A stretch of 64,000 bases of DNA from Effrenium voratum (GCA_963377175.1 CAUJNA010003090.1:581476-645475), one strand, 5' to 3'. Counted from the stretch's first letter, positions 1 to 10,674 are shown. Numbers and translations: made by a program. Notes: generated from the letters alone by a model not told the origin.

Positions 1-693
1 CACGGCAACAATATGGGGTTCCAAATGTGGATGTTTCTTTTGAACCAACATCTGTTAGAGGGATCTATGCATCCCGTTCAAAAACTGGTCATTTGACCAG
101 TCAGTGAGACTGCAATATTTCAAAGGCCCAACATTTCGGTTGGTTGCAGCGCTTAGACCACCCGACTCTAGTCTCCGTGTTCTTGGGGAGTAGGTGTGGT
201 TAGCACACATTTGGAAATTTCAACCGGGACATGGCTGGGCCGCAATTGAGGTTCCATGCGCTAACTGGTAGTTGCTTAGGAGGGAGCCCCTGTGTCAAAA
301 GGAGCTTCGTCAAGCCGTCGGTGGAAAACATGTTGACCAGGGCAACACCTGGCTTCAGTCGCTCCAAGGGTAGGTGACTGTCACTGTCACCGTGTCTGGG
401 TGAATTATTTAATATTTCACCAACCTGAAATAAGGTGCTTGGGGGGGCAAACTGCAATGCGGTCCAAATTGTTTGTCTCACCCAACCGGTCAATAGCCGA
501 GCTCCAGCATGCTGCTTTCATTTTCGGTTCCATTACCACCCAAAGCGCGTAGCCTCCCCAAACTTGGAACCTGGTACCCTTCCCTGAAAAAGGGACCCCC
601 TGGTGTTCCATGGCAACGTGGACCAGCGGGTAGCCTCAACATTCGACACACCCAAAAGGGGAAGAGCTGACCCACCGATCCATTTGAGTTTCA
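1..693. other. No supported exon; repeat debris
   Basis: I see no exon with splice borders here. The stretch holds one end of a family C element near 397-453 (compare 4540-4656). It also holds a segment at about 215-310 that resembles 47625-47740; both contain a shared block ending in GGAGGGAGCCCCTGT. Several short antisense ORFs cross it, but none has a coding-like composition. Confidence 0.4.
397..453 (+). repeat. Family C element, one end only
   Basis: The segment starts TCTGGGTGAATTAT and continues with ATTTCACCAACCTGAAATAA, then a G run. It matches the left half of the complete element at 4540-4656. The right inverted repeat is missing, so this is a truncated copy. Confidence 0.6.
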
Positions 694-768
694 TCCCGCC
701 TCCGCCAGCCGCAGCCGCGCTTGCGCCCGCCTTTGGGCCGAGCTTTCGGGCATCTCGGCCAGGTAGGC
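694..768 (-). CDS. Possible internal exon, unknown protein
   Basis: A GC-rich island of about 75 bp follows a CCAG acceptor on the minus strand. It reads as a charged, alanine-rich helix containing LAEMPESSAQRRAQARLRLA, then meets a TGA at 691-693. No donor is obvious, so the 3' border is uncertain. It resembles other short helical exons on this strand (4407-4490, 8959-9045), but no family was recognised. It could be one exon of a long minus-strand gene or a relic. Confidence 0.3.
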
Positions 769-2393
769 CTGGACGGACAAAATTTATCTTGGAAGCTGGG
801 GGCAGCCCGTCGGCTGGTGGGTTTTGGTGGGGAGATCACTCTACTTAGTTTAGTCTTTGGCTAAGAAGCTTGGTCAGGAGTAGGTTGTAGGGAAATACTG
901 CTTAGGGAAAAAACAAAAAACACAACCAGGTTTGCAAGTCACAGACTGCTTCGGCACGTTTCTTTGACCGAGGTATTTTGTTGCACTGTTCGTGTAAATG
1001 TTCCTGCATCGATCTGAGGTATGGAGGTTTTTATATACCTACATATCCATGATGTATATATATATACATATTCCAGGTGGTACATACTGACATGAACTGA
1101 AGAGAATACAGAGGTCGCTGGATTTCTCAAGGTTGCATAATTGAGGGAACCCAAAAAGGGAAATGGCTCGGAAGCCGAGTTGGTGGCCTCAAAAAGCGTT
1201 GGTTTCTGAAGGCGGGTCAGGGGTCCCAAGGAGCGCCGGTCTGCAAGTTCATATGCCGAGTCACTTGGGTTTGGACAATTTTAGTGGTTTACATAAGAAG
1301 TTTGCTTACATTTTATTTGCCCATCTACTCTGGAAGTTTGCTTATCTTAGAAACCAACGAAAATGGAAGTTCTACAGGGTTTCCTGGTTTAGTGGATATT
1401 TTTGGGCCAATTGCAGAAATTTCCTGTAGCGGGTTTCTCTGGTATAAACCATCCCTTATGGTTTCCTTTGAAGGATCGTAACCATGATTTGCCCAACTTA
1501 TCATCCGGATTGCAGCCAAGAACGGACGGGGGCCCGAGACCATTGTCGGCTAATCAACATGAGTGTGTAACATAGGAAACCCACATGGTGGGTTTCCTTT
1601 TCTCACTTCCTATCGAGTGGATCAGCAAACAAAACTAACTTTGATTTACCACTGAAATGGTCCAAGCCCAAAAAGGAGTGAGGACACCAATCATGGCAAT
1701 CATGGCCCCCCTCCCATCTCCCCCCCCCCCCCGCTTTGGCTTCCCCCTAAGAGCCACCCAAAAAGGGTACCCTGAAAAGACGACGAGGCACCCTGACACA
1801 AACCCTGCCGTTCATGTCTCAGTGTCGGCCACCTGGGCAGTCCAACGGAACCCCGACAACGAGACCAAGCGTGTTTGTTCTTCTTGTTTGGGGGGAAGCC
1901 TGTCGTCAAAAGTACTTGTATGTGTACGTTCTATTTTGGGGGTCTGTTTTGGGGGGGGGGGGGGGGGTCCCTAAAAAACAACACCAAGTGTTCAACATGG
2001 GTGTTTCTTGAAAAAACATAAGACTTTGACATGCTTTGACCCCTAAAAAAGAGGAACGTGTTCACTTCAAAATGAACAGACACCACATGTTCAAGCATTC
2101 AGATCTTCCACCAGCCAGGCGCCAGCTTAACTGCAACTCAAACTGCTCACAACAAATTGTTTGAACGGCATAGCTGTTGATACCCGAGCCATTCGCAAAG
2201 AAATATCGGCACGAACACAACTACAGAATTAAGCCAATTATGGTGGTCTGTGGCTTGAGGACACAAAACGGACTCCAATCATTAACGCAATGCTGTGAAC
2301 CGCACGGGGGCCCTTGCATGATCATGATTCTCTGAATAGGAATCCATGTCATGGTTGTCTGAATGCTCGACTAAGGTCCACGAGCACCACTAC
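769..2393. other. No supported exon; repeats and homopolymers
   Basis: This stretch contains a short TA microsatellite near 1050-1068, a family A copy at 1687-1793, long C and G runs (about 1720-1732 and 1947-1968) and low-complexity sequence. ORFs of 60-105 codons occur on both strands. They run through the homopolymers and repeat copies, so I do not support them as genes. Confidence 0.4.
1687..1793 (-). mobile_element. Family A inverted-repeat element, degenerate
   Basis: It contains the family core CCACCCAAAAAGGGTACCCT followed by GAAAAGACGACGAGGCACC. The other half is obscured by a C run. No target duplication is visible. Confidence 0.5.
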
Positions 2394-2516
2394 CAACCTC
2401 GAGTACAAGAATGGCTTTGGCCATGGCACATGTGCTTGCGCCTAGCCCAGAAACCATGGATAACATAACTTGCCGCTTTTTGACCTCGAAACACAGCGTG
2501 ACCACCTTCCGGGTCC
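2394..2516 (-). CDS. Possible internal exon (123 bp), unknown protein
   Basis: On the minus strand an acceptor ending ACGCAG is followed by 123 bp and then a donor GTAGTG. The length is a multiple of three, starting with two bases of a split codon and ending with one. It reads as TRKVVTLCFEVKKRQVMLSM and then a small-residue, aliphatic stretch ending ILVLEV. The composition is plausible for a compact alpha/beta segment, but no family was recognised. It lies next to a plus-strand candidate gene end (2882-3101), so the two would belong to different genes. Confidence 0.35.
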
Positions 2517-2881
2517 CTGCGTGACAACAGTTGCTCAACATCGGAAAACAAGAAGTCGATTTAATTGGGCAGGTAAGTGAATACGACAAGAAACAAACAC
2601 TCGGATGCTCTTTGACCTGAGATTCAACATTCCTTTTCTGTTGGCAATTTGCATGCGTATGTTCAACCATGGGTTGGCCAGCAACAAGTTGTCCACGTGT
2701 TCTGTCTTGGAGTCCGGGAAGAGAGCTATACCTTAGCTTTTGCAGCCGACTGTAAAATTACAAGCTTAGAGTATGTGCAAATTTCAGTGTTCCATCTTTA
2801 TGATGGGAATCTACTTAGATGATGTACTATTGGAACACTGAGTCTGGAACATCCGACTGGTTATCGAAAACGCCTTCCTAG

Positions 2882-3101
2882 CGCACAAAAAGACAGTCAT
2901 TCGAAGAGGAAGGCTGGGGCCTAGAGTTTCATGTGCAAAGCATGATTCTTTCATATGGGTGCACGTTCTTGAGGGTAATTACCCCCTTTAGACTTGTTTC
3001 AAAGGGAAACCAACGGAAAATTACCAATTGTGGTGGGTCCCCCTGAAAAAAGACAGCGCCATATTCTTTCAGCCACCGCCAGCGCCCTCCGTGAGAAGTA
3101 A
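2882..3101 (+). CDS. Possible gene 3' end: two exons joined across a family A element
   Basis: Exon one is 2882-2958, after a CCTTCCTAG acceptor, and reads RTKRQSFEEEGWGLEF then HVQSMILSY. Exon two is 3053-3101 and reads QRHILSATASALREK, ending at TAA 3099-3101. Between them is a 94 bp segment that starts GTGCAC and ends AAAAAAG, nearly identical in extent to the family A element at 2957-3060. Removing it keeps the frame, with the split codon GG|A. The terminal peptide is short and no family is recognised. The splice call is made from sequence only. Confidence 0.4.
2957..3060 (+). mobile_element. Family A element with perfect ATAT target duplication
   Basis: The 104 bp element starts GGGTGCACG and ends AAAGACAGCGCC. 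It is flanked by ATAT at 2953-2956 and ATAT at 3061-3064. Its core carries AAAGGGAAACC and ATTACCAATTG. The element supplies both candidate splice sites of the gene end at 2882-3101. Confidence 0.75.
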
Positions 3102-3191
3102 TTTTAACAAGGTCACGGCTCACATGTGACAGCCCTTTGGATTCACTCAGGGACCAGGTCTTCGTTTCAGGAAACCCAAAAATGGGTGTTT

Positions 3192-3250
3192 TGCTTTTTG
3201 TTTCCCTTTAAACCATCCCAAATCAGGTACAAAAAGACGAGCCACCCTTA
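3192..3250 (-). mobile_element. Short family A copy
   Basis: This is a shortened copy: GGGTGTTTTG, then GTTTCCCTTTAAACC, then GACGAGCCACCC. It directly adjoins the donor side of the minus-strand exon at 3261-3345. Confidence 0.55.
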
Positions 3251-3260
3251 TTTTCGCCAC

Positions 3261-3345
3261 GCGCCCGGCGCCCGGCGGAGCGCGGGCGCCTCCCGTAGCT
3301 GCTGCCAGGCAGGAGGCAAGCCCTCGGCCAGCACCGAGGCTCGTC
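3261..3345 (-). CDS. Possible internal exon (85 bp), unknown protein
   Basis: A minus-strand acceptor GATCAG precedes a GC-rich segment reading RASVLAEGLPPAWQQLREAP and then an Arg/Ala-rich tail. The donor would be GTGGCG, and family A sequence begins within about 15 bp of it. No stop occurs in this frame. The other frames are also open, as is common at this GC content, so the frame choice rests on composition. No family was recognised. Confidence 0.3.
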
Positions 3346-4266
3346 CTGATCTGACCCTCGGACCCTTAGCGGTTGTTTCGACCACTGCTTAGACTGGGCT
3401 GTCCTCAGATCACTCGCTCAAAGCTTACCCTTTAGCCGGGTGAAATGGGAACAGGTCTCCCACTGAAAGTGACTCGCTTTGAGTGGGTGAAAGGGGAACT
3501 ACCACTAAACACCAACAAGATCCAAAAAGCAAAAGGAACCGGATGGCCGGGAACCACCAAGCAGACCAGTTGGTACCGATTCGCCGTGGGCTCCGAGGAC
3601 GTTAGAATTGATCCATTTGTTCGTCGGTTTCTCGCGGACGGCTTCGTGGCTATCGTTTTCTTGATGTTAAGGTCTGACTTGGTGGCAAGTTGTGTGTTCT
3701 TTTGCGGCAATCGGGTTCAGAAAACACCCCACTTGGGGGTTTTGGCAGGTCCCTATTCCCTATGAGACGATCCCAGTAGGTTGACTACTTTGTCGGTTGA
3801 ACATGTCAAGATTTGCAGGGAACAATTTGAGAACCCATTGGATCTTACGATGGTTTGTGGTCAGGTTATACAATGGTTTGATTTGGCCATTAGGCTCTCG
3901 GACAACAGCGGAGGTGTGCCTAATCACTGCGAACATACAGATGGTTGATGGGTTGTGGGTGAAGCGGAATTCCCAGACAGGACTGACTGAAAATTGGGAA
4001 TGCCCCAACATCACGTGGCCCGAGCTCAGCTTGTCCCTGCATCGAAGAAACAACATTGGTTGATTTTATTTCAAACGGTTCTATCAAAATTGACTAGACA
4101 CAGCGCACCGTTCCATCCGTCAATCTGGAGACACAACAAGTTCCCAAAATAGTAGTTTACGGTTCCCCGAACAGTTGTTTTCTTGGCTTCCTTGCCACCT
4201 GCAATTCAAAAAGAACAACAACTGACTATATTGTTGGTGGGTTCCAACAAAACTGCCACTTGGCCA

Positions 4267-4369
4267 TGGGTCCAAATCCCGTACCCCCAGTGAACATCCC
4301 AATCCCCACTAAAATAGACTAAAATGGGTGGTGCACCTACCCCAAAATGGTACTATTGGTTTTGACCCA
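4267..4369 (+). mobile_element. Family B inverted-repeat element
   Basis: The ends are TGGGTCCAAA and TTTTGACCCA, an imperfect terminal inverted repeat. The interior is closely similar to 41552-41657, and to 21174-21272 in inverse orientation. All carry AAAATGGGTGGT followed by CACCTAC. Confidence 0.65.
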
Positions 4370-4406
4370 CTGCCACTTTTGGAGAGTCCCCATCCCAATC
4401 AAAGAC

Positions 4407-4490
4407 CGCGCCTCGCCAGCTCTCGCCGTGCGCCAGCGCCAAGACACGGCGCCGCGCGGCCTCCAGGCGCCGCCACGCCTGCAGCCCCGC
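4407..4490 (-). CDS. Possible internal exon (84 bp, phase 0)
   Basis: On the minus strand, CGCTCAG is followed by exactly 28 codons reading AGLQAWRRLEAARRRVLALA, HGES and a short end. The weak donor is GTCTTT. The composition is an amphipathic, Arg/Ala-rich helix. It starts AG|GCG in phase 0 like the exons at 8959-9045 and 6981-7067. The family B element at 4267-4369 lies in the following intron. No function is assigned. Confidence 0.35.
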
Positions 4491-4539
4491 CTGAGCGCTG
4501 GGCGTTGGACACGGAGTTGCCGTGGCTTGAGCGCGTTCA

Positions 4540-4656
4540 TCTGGGTGAATTATAATATTTCACCAACCTGAAATAAACAAGGTGGTTGGGGGGCTATTCC
4601 CCACATAAACCACCATTTGGGGTGAGGTCGCGTGAGGTCGTTATAATTCACCCAGA
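4540..4656. mobile_element. Complete family C miniature inverted-repeat element
   Basis: It has 16 bp perfect terminal inverted repeats, TCTGGGTGAATTATAA at 4540-4555 and TTATAATTCACCCAGA at 4641-4656. They are flanked by the direct repeat TTCA at 4536-4539 and 4657-4660. The element is 117 bp and non-coding. This is the cleanest MITE-type structure in the window. Confidence 0.85.
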
Positions 4657-5370
4657 TTCATTTATTACCAGGGGACGGTGGATCAACCACAAGAGGATCA
4701 AAGGGACAATCACCAGGGACTGTCATCATTTCACTGTGGATCAATATGTTCAACCAGGGGACAAGATTCTAGTCCTTGTTTTTTTTGCTGGTGCGAGAGA
4801 TGCAGGGAATGAGAAATGGAATGACCCTCACAAATGCCATCCAACTGGTGGTTTCCTCTAAGAGGACCCCTCGGCTCGTTCCCACATTCCCTACTGAGCG
4901 CCAGCAAGTTTTGTAGGGCTCCCTAGATTTCCCTGCAAAACATCACCCTCAAGGGATACTCACTGTTTAAAACTGCCAAAAAGGGAGGGGAACGTGGGAC
5001 AGTCCCTTAATGCTTTAATTTAAGCCGGCGGGAAGAGCAGCACTTTGGACATGTGTGTACTAAGTTTAATCCAAACGACCCATGTTTAGTCTCGACCACC
5101 CCCCCCCCGAATGGGAACATAGTGACCCTTCTTGGGCGGCTCGAGAGTCGGAGAGGTTGCCTGCCTCAAGCTGTGAGAGGCGGTAGGGCGGCGAGGTCAA
5201 CGACACGCGGCTCCAGGGGATCCTGGCTCCCGGTTTTTCTGAGTCCCCTTCGAGTTCGCGTTGCGTGAGGAAATGGGTATGCGTCAGCAGGGATTTTGGA
5301 CCCCCCCAAACAAAAAGACGAAGAACAGTTCGCTTTGGTTTCCCGAAGAACAAAACACCATAAGAAACTA

Positions 5371-5410
5371 ATGATGTTAACCCCGGATGAATACACCCCT
5401 GGTTGAGTTT
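5371..5410 (+). repeat. Family D end fragment
   Basis: The segment GATGTTAACCCCGGATGAAT matches the left inverted repeat of the complete family D element at 35711-35839, apart from one or two bases. The right end was not found nearby. Confidence 0.45.
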
Positions 5411-5520
5411 GATCGGGGTACCCCTGGGAATCCGGATCGCTTTCGTGGGTGCGTCTAGCTTGGAAACGGTCTGGATGTGGCGAATCTGTGGAACCACCCC
5501 TGCAGGATATTACAAAAGAA

Positions 5521-5768
5521 TCAACCAAGGGAAGAACAGGTGAAATCCACAAAACGCGCATCCAAATCGTTGTCTAGCAGGTCCAGCTTCCGCTCCTTGA
5601 CGTCGTAGTTGGACATTAGGGGACCCCCAAAATGGTTGGCGTCCCTTTGGTCTCCCTTTAAACCAGCCACAAAAAGGGAACCCGCAAAAAAAGACACACC
5701 CATCTCCTCGCCTGCGGTCCAGGCGGTCGGATCTCCGCAAGTCCCGTCGGCGATGTGGGTTGGGGAAG
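5521..5768 (-). CDS. Possible gene 3' end: two exons joined across a family A element
   Basis: The upstream exon ends at 5700 and reads TGLAEIRPPGPQARRW in the chosen frame. The terminal exon, 5595-5521, reads ERKLDLLDNDLDARFVDFTC plus SSLG and stops at TGA. The 104 bp removed (5699-5596) begins GTGTGTC and ends GTCAAG, and is almost entirely a family A element. The junction is in phase 0. The start of the upstream exon is uncertain; a GACCGCAG acceptor lies at about 5712. No family was recognised. Confidence 0.4.
5615..5701 (-). mobile_element. Family A element
   Basis: Reading the minus strand it starts GGGTGTGTC, carries GGTTTAAAGGGAGACC and ends GGGGGTCCCCTAA. The outer inverted repeat is missing at the low-coordinate end. 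It sits between two coding-like segments (see 5521-5768). Confidence 0.7.
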
Positions 5769-6330
5769 TGAAAGATGGGGAACTGAAAGAAAACCATTTT
5801 GGCCAACCCGCAACAGCTAACCCTCACTTTCGGAGTGGATTGGCCAACGCAAGGCTTTCTGTTTGCCACTACGGTCTTGCCCAAAAAGGTTAAAGCCCAT
5901 GAACTCGGGGAATGAGAATTCAGACCAGGCAAGCTAAGTCAAATGATCCCAAACTTTGCCGCCTTTTTGAGCTTCACATTCAAAGGTCAGATAAATGACA
6001 AATCCTTGGTGTGCATTGCACAGGCTCTTGCACACCCCCAACCCAACTCAGCCCAGCCTGATGAGGATTACCTCGGAGTGTGGACACGGCAATCTGGATC
6101 CCCAACACCCCCAAGGGCCCAAGGGCCCTCCCCCTATTTTTTGAGGTCTTTAAATGTCAGCCCAGGTCTTGGGCTAGAGGGCTCCCTTGCGCTCCGGATG
6201 ATGAACTGCTCCACTTTGGAGAACTCCCTTTGAAAGGCCCAAGCTGATGCTGCAACATGTGGCTGCTGTGCGAGCCGACGGGAGTTTCTCTAGCAAAAGA
6301 GTGTGTGCGTATGTGGCCGCTTGTTTGGGT

Positions 6331-6390
6331 CTGTGTGTGTGTGTGGGTGTGCGTGCGCGTGCGTGTGCGTGTGCTTGTGTGTGTGTGCGT
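6331..6390 (+). repeat. TG/CG microsatellite
   Basis: Alternating purine-pyrimidine tract of GTGTGTGT with interspersed GCGTGCGC. ORFs across it are artefacts. Confidence 0.9.
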
Positions 6391-6770
6391 CATCTTTGCC
6401 CTTGTGTTGGGGCCCGCTGGGCTTTGCCCAAAAGGTGCCCCTTTCAGGTGCCTCCTTGAAGAGGAAGTCGAAGGACCAATGGAGGGGCTCCCCCTATTTT
6501 TCCCAGGCGAATCTCGGTCTGGTCTCTCCATCCTTCCAAACTTTAGGGTAGCAAAACAACCCTTCCAAGAGCGAGGGCTTCTACACTTGGGGTCCCAATG
6601 GAACACAACTGCACCAATCGAATTAGACACCAAAACACCTGAGGCACCCGAGTCAGAATCAAACCGATCGGTACTAAAATAGTTCACTCAGAACAATGTA
6701 ATGAAACTAACAAGCAGCACCCATTTGGCTGGGATTACCCACCTTCATCTACCTGAGCTTTGATAGTGTC

Positions 6771-7690
6771 TCACCTGAGGGAGCGGCGAAAAGGTTCAAT
6801 TTGGAGCCCGCAACCCAAACGATATCTTTGGGTTACAAAAGCACCCTTCATCTCTTTTGTGTCATAATTGAAACGTTGAATGTCCTTCAAAGGAATCCCG
6901 CTCCGTAAAAATGGCTTTCCATTTACTCTCTACAAGAACCAGGGGTTCGAACCTCCAAACCACCACTCCAAACCAAATACCCACGTGCGGACCTCCGGAT
7001 TTGGGCCCCCCGCAAAGCGCAGGCCCATCTGCGGGTTGCCGGCCTCGGCCAAGCTCTCGCGAATCGCCTGGCCGCGTGCTTTTGGTTTGCGGGTCAAAAT
7101 GTGAGCATGCCCAACATGTAAAAAACAACAGACAAGCCACAACGTCGCCCAACAAATAGTGGCCCAACCAGTAAAAATAATCGCAAATCAATCATGAGGG
7201 CTGCGATTGGGACTCTAATGTGCTCACTCGCTGTATTTTGATGACGGCCGCACTTAGAATACGGAACGAGTTGGAATGACCCCAAACTTATCAATTCAAT
7301 TGGTGTAGTTTTTGTTCAAGTGGATCCCCTTCCAGCCCTGGTTCCAACCAGGACTTACCCTACTTGGCGTGCAGCCAACAACCCTGGCTTATTCTGTCGA
7401 TGGACAAAATCAGCGGGTTGTTTACCCCATCATAGGGCTTCATTCATCCATCCCTGCAGGATTTGGTCTATCCACAAGACCCAGGAATTGCCCAGCCCAC
7501 TTGGAGCACGTAACCAGGGTTCATGACCACATACCTAGGGTGGTCAGCCAGAAGAACCCGCAGCACCCGCCAGCCCCGGGCCCTGCAGGCCCAAGCGTCC
7601 AAGCGGTTTGTCCCTGCAAGAAAAGAAACTGAAGATCTCACTTCCCGGGAATCGACCAGAAACCGCTCAAACTTTGCGCTGACATCATGC
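6771..7690 (-). CDS. Three-exon gene 3' end, unknown protein
   Basis: Exons on the minus strand are 7690-7642, 7067-6981 and 6884-6771. The first follows TTTGCTAG, reads HDVSAKFERFLVDSRE and ends at a good donor, GTGAGATC. The second is exactly 29 codons (AIRESLAEAGNPQMGLRF and on), with acceptor GGCCAG and donor GTATTTGG. The third follows CTTTGAAG, reads DIQRFNYDTKEMKGAFVTQR and on to RRSLR, then TGA at 6773-6771. All junctions are in phase. The last intron (96 bp, 6980-6885) is a family E element. An alternative reading runs from the first exon through to about 7545 without splicing at 7641. No protein family was recognised. Confidence 0.5.
6885..6980 (-). mobile_element. Family E element forming a candidate intron
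   Basis: Reading minus it starts GTATTTGGTTTGGAGTGG, contains GGAGGTTCGAACCCC and GTAAATGG, and ends CCTTTGAAG. The same sequence family recurs at 17322-17390, 26016-26070, 28399-28485, 48085-48145, 55272-55390, 56121-56207 and 61385-61445. The GGTTCGAAC core resembles a tRNA B box, but no A box was found. Confidence 0.6.
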
Positions 7691-8749
7691 CTAGCAAAGA
7701 AGCACAACATCTAGAATCATTGGAAGTGCAATTCCAGAATAAGCCCCCGGTCCAGAATCAAAGGTATATAAAATCGACCCCGTGCAATGCTCATTTCAAT
7801 AACCACAAGGTTGATGAGTGTTGCGTCTTTGGGCCAGTGGCTTCTCGCGCGCAATAGTGTGGCTGCAGAGACGCGAGCAGACTCGGGCGTATCCTGCGAA
7901 GGTCACTGCGCTCCGAAAGGAATCCCACTGATTGAAGGGAACCCCTTGACAAATGTGCGCGGCCATCCAGGTTATGAACCGTCCCCAAGAAGCAAGTCAA
8001 AACAAACCAATCCACCCCATATCTATCTCAGTTTTTCACGCTGATTAAACAAAACAAGTGCTGGTAGACGTTTGCCAAACCTTGAAACGACAATTAACGT
8101 CAAGCATTCAGCGCAATGCAGCATCCAATCTTTTCCTTACCAGGTTCTGCTGCACGGCGTGACTAACCGTAAGTGCGTTGGTAGCTTTACATGAGCCCCA
8201 GACTGGGGCGGCCTGCAACTAGGCCCCAGGTCCCTGGACTGTCTAGTCCACCTGACCCGCACCAAGCATGCGCACGTTCGCATCAGTCCCAGGGAGTGCG
8301 CCTGCCCTACCTCTGCCTGCCAGAGACACCAGCTCAAAAGCGCTTGTCTTCGCACGGTTCGTCACGTTGACGTTAAGCCTTTGCGCGAAGGGCACCTTGG
8401 AGGAGAAAGGCAATTCTGAAAGATAGGGTGGAAAGGGAGATGGACATTTTGGCCTCAAGCCAGAATGGCCCATTACGCCTATGAATGAATGCAGCTCACC
8501 CACCTGCCCGTGCACAAAGCTGGCAAAGATTTTCCAAGTAAAGTTTTCTTTTGGCTCAAACCTGCCACTTGCTATTCCCAAGTCTTTCTCCTACACCTCC
8601 AGCCCAACCTCTGGCCGCTGTTCCAAGGTTCGGCATGTTCGGCACTCCTTTGGGTACGTGAGATCCAGGGTTGATCCTTCGCAGGTTGATCGATGTTCCA
8701 CTTGGTTCAAGCTCCGTTCCCCTATGCGCACTAAACCCAGGTAGAATCA

Positions 8750-8792
8750 CCCTATTGATCAACTGGGGTTTATTAATCCGGGGCTAACATCA
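8750..8792 (-). repeat. Family D end fragment
   Basis: TTTATTAATCCGGGGCTAACATCAA matches, in parts, the right inverted repeat of family D at 35711-35839. The copy is partial. Confidence 0.45.
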
Positions 8793-8958
8793 ACCATCTT
8801 CCAGATGCTGAACTGAATATGGTTTCGTTATGATTTTGTTTTCCCCTGTTGGTTGTAAAGATAGTCTATCACTTCTGAAATGATTTTCCCTTTTGTGCCA
8901 GAGGTCTCAATGACTGATGCTGCCGAAACTCGGTGGCAACCCCACGGTTTCGCTTCAC

Positions 8959-9045
8959 CGCGCCCCGCGCCTCGCCGAAGCGCGCGAAGTCCCCCGCCAC
9001 TTTGCGGCGCACGTTGCGCAGCACCTCCCCGTGCCGCTGCGCCGC
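8959..9045 (-). CDS. Internal exon (87 bp, phase 0), helical
   Basis: The minus strand shows an acceptor CGATAG, then exactly 29 codons reading AAQRHGEVLRNVRRKVAGDF and on to RFGEARGA, then a canonical donor GTGAAG. Charge and alanine content suggest an amphipathic helix. The start AG|GCG GCG CAG is almost the same as at 10656, suggesting a repeated exon type or one gene with related helices. No other frame reads as well here. Confidence 0.45.
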
Positions 9046-9159
9046 CTATCGATTGGCGCTCTCACGGCAGGTTTTTCCGCTGGGAATCTGACGGGACTTT
9101 GCAGATGGGCAGTTTGGTTCTTAGAGGCTTTCGAAGCACTGATGCCCTAAAAGTGTTCT

Positions 9160-10591
9160 AACTGTTGGTGGGTTCAATGGAAACCCAACCACAAAAGCCT
9201 AAAAAGCTCAAAAACACAAGGGGAAGGCTGAGAAGTGTTGTTGTTTCTTCAGTGGATCCCAACTGGTTCCTTCCCAAAGACTCCGGTCGTCCTATGGAGG
9301 TCCACATGCCTTGCATAGGTTCGAGCACCTCCAAGACCCACACCTAACCCGCGCCAGGCCTTCGGGTGAAAACATCAGCTGATTTCGATCTGATCCTACG
9401 GATCGGCTGAGCCGGCGAAGGTGACAAACACGGCGAGTCAGGCCAGGCCAAAGGCGAGCACTGGGAGGCCTGGACACCTTTCTCCACCATCGGGACGGGG
9501 GGTGCTCTGGTCCTTCATCACCGGGGCCAGTCTTAAGCAATGCCAAAAGTGGGCGGCCCCTTTAATAGGGTTGCCCCTCCAACAAGAAAAAACATGCAAA
9601 CCGCAAACCGGCCCTCTGCAAGATCAGGGACCCTCTCTGCCTGGGGCTCCGTGATAGTTTTTGGGAGGGTTCCCGTTTGACCCCCCTTTTCACGGTTGAA
9701 CATGACCCTTTCATGCTCCATGATGGTTTTTGGGAGGCTTCTCTTTTGACCACCCAGAAAAGTAAGTCGACCCTCATCCCGTATTTCTGGACATGTCAAA
9801 ACATGCAATCCTTGCGATGGGAGGGTCATGCGACCGAATCAGATTGTCATTATACAACCCCAAACAACCGACCGGGCAGCTTCTGGCGAGAAGTGTGGCG
9901 ATACTTTTGGCAGGGCCCTGTTGGTCCACTATAGTCGTTCATCGTAAACGTCACCAAAGCTCCATTTTTTGGAAGGGGCACCGTCAATGAGCCGCTACCG
10001 CTCCTGTCCCCCAGCCCATTGCTCCAATGTCCGGATCATGCTTGGGGAAATGAATCCACGCTCAGATTGACTGATCTAACGAACGTTGATCTGGGCTTCT
10101 ATTGCAGACCTCCAGCAGCATTCCTTCAATGGAGCGTCAATGCATCCAAGCAGGACAAAGCTTTACAAGGAAGTTGTTGAACATAAACAATGCTGGATGG
10201 AAAATGTCAGCTCAGGAACCGTTCGCAGTACTGTAACTTGTTGTTTCAGACTCCAACCGCACAAAAACTGTTCAACACAAATAGAAAGCGGGTTGGTAAC
10301 TTGTACCTGGCCAAATCTGGGGATAGCTATATACATTTGTTCTCAGATTCTCGTCCATATTTAGCCCATTCGTCTGCTGTCGATGTACCATCAAAAACCA
10401 ACAAACCCATGTGCAGGTGATACCCCAACAAAACCCTCTGGAGCCCTCCATGAAACCTGCCCCAAAACCCCACCGCTTCTTTGGGCCTATCGACCCCAAA
10501 GCTTGCAGCTGTCGGGGGGAGGGGAATTGTTCGGAGACCCTCGTGGGTTTTGTTGGCCGCCCCTGGGCTGCCTTTTTTTTCAACAAATCCG
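9160..10591. other. No supported exon; internal direct repeat
   Basis: A direct repeat of about 40 bp (9651-9690 and 9718-9765) shares GTTTTTGGGAGG then TTTTGACC. Several ORFs of 70-100 codons overlap on both strands without convincing splice borders or composition. Confidence 0.35.
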
Positions 10592-10674
10592 CGCGCCTCC
10601 AAGCAACGCTCCGTCTTGGACAGCATGCGCACGATGCCCATGTGCTGCTGCGCCGCCTCGGTTGTGGAGAGAGT
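10592..10674 (-). CDS. Possible exon, helical, related to 8959-9045
   Basis: The minus strand reads LSTTEAAQQHMGIVRMLSKT then ERCLEARG. A possible acceptor CCGAG lies at 10657, which would make the exon start AG|GCG GCG CAG as at 9045. The 3' border is unclear because the frame runs on into an A-rich stretch. The shared Ala-Ala-Gln start and the shared end Glu-Ala-Arg-Gly with 8959-9045 suggest duplicated exons. Confidence 0.35.

Noticed and set aside
6257..6687. ORFs of 140-176 codons over the TG repeat
   Set aside because: Alternating dinucleotides keep several frames open. The Cys/Val or Thr/His repeats are not credible protein.
6938..6956. GGGGTTCGAACC as a tRNA T-arm
   Set aside because: No acceptor stem, D arm or anticodon arm could be folded around it. 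It is the repeated core of family E.
8447..8461. CATTTTGGCCTCAAG, similar to the 3' part of the dinoflagellate spliced leader
   Set aside because: It has one extra base, lacks the CCGTAGC start and is not followed by an SL RNA-like donor. Treated as chance.
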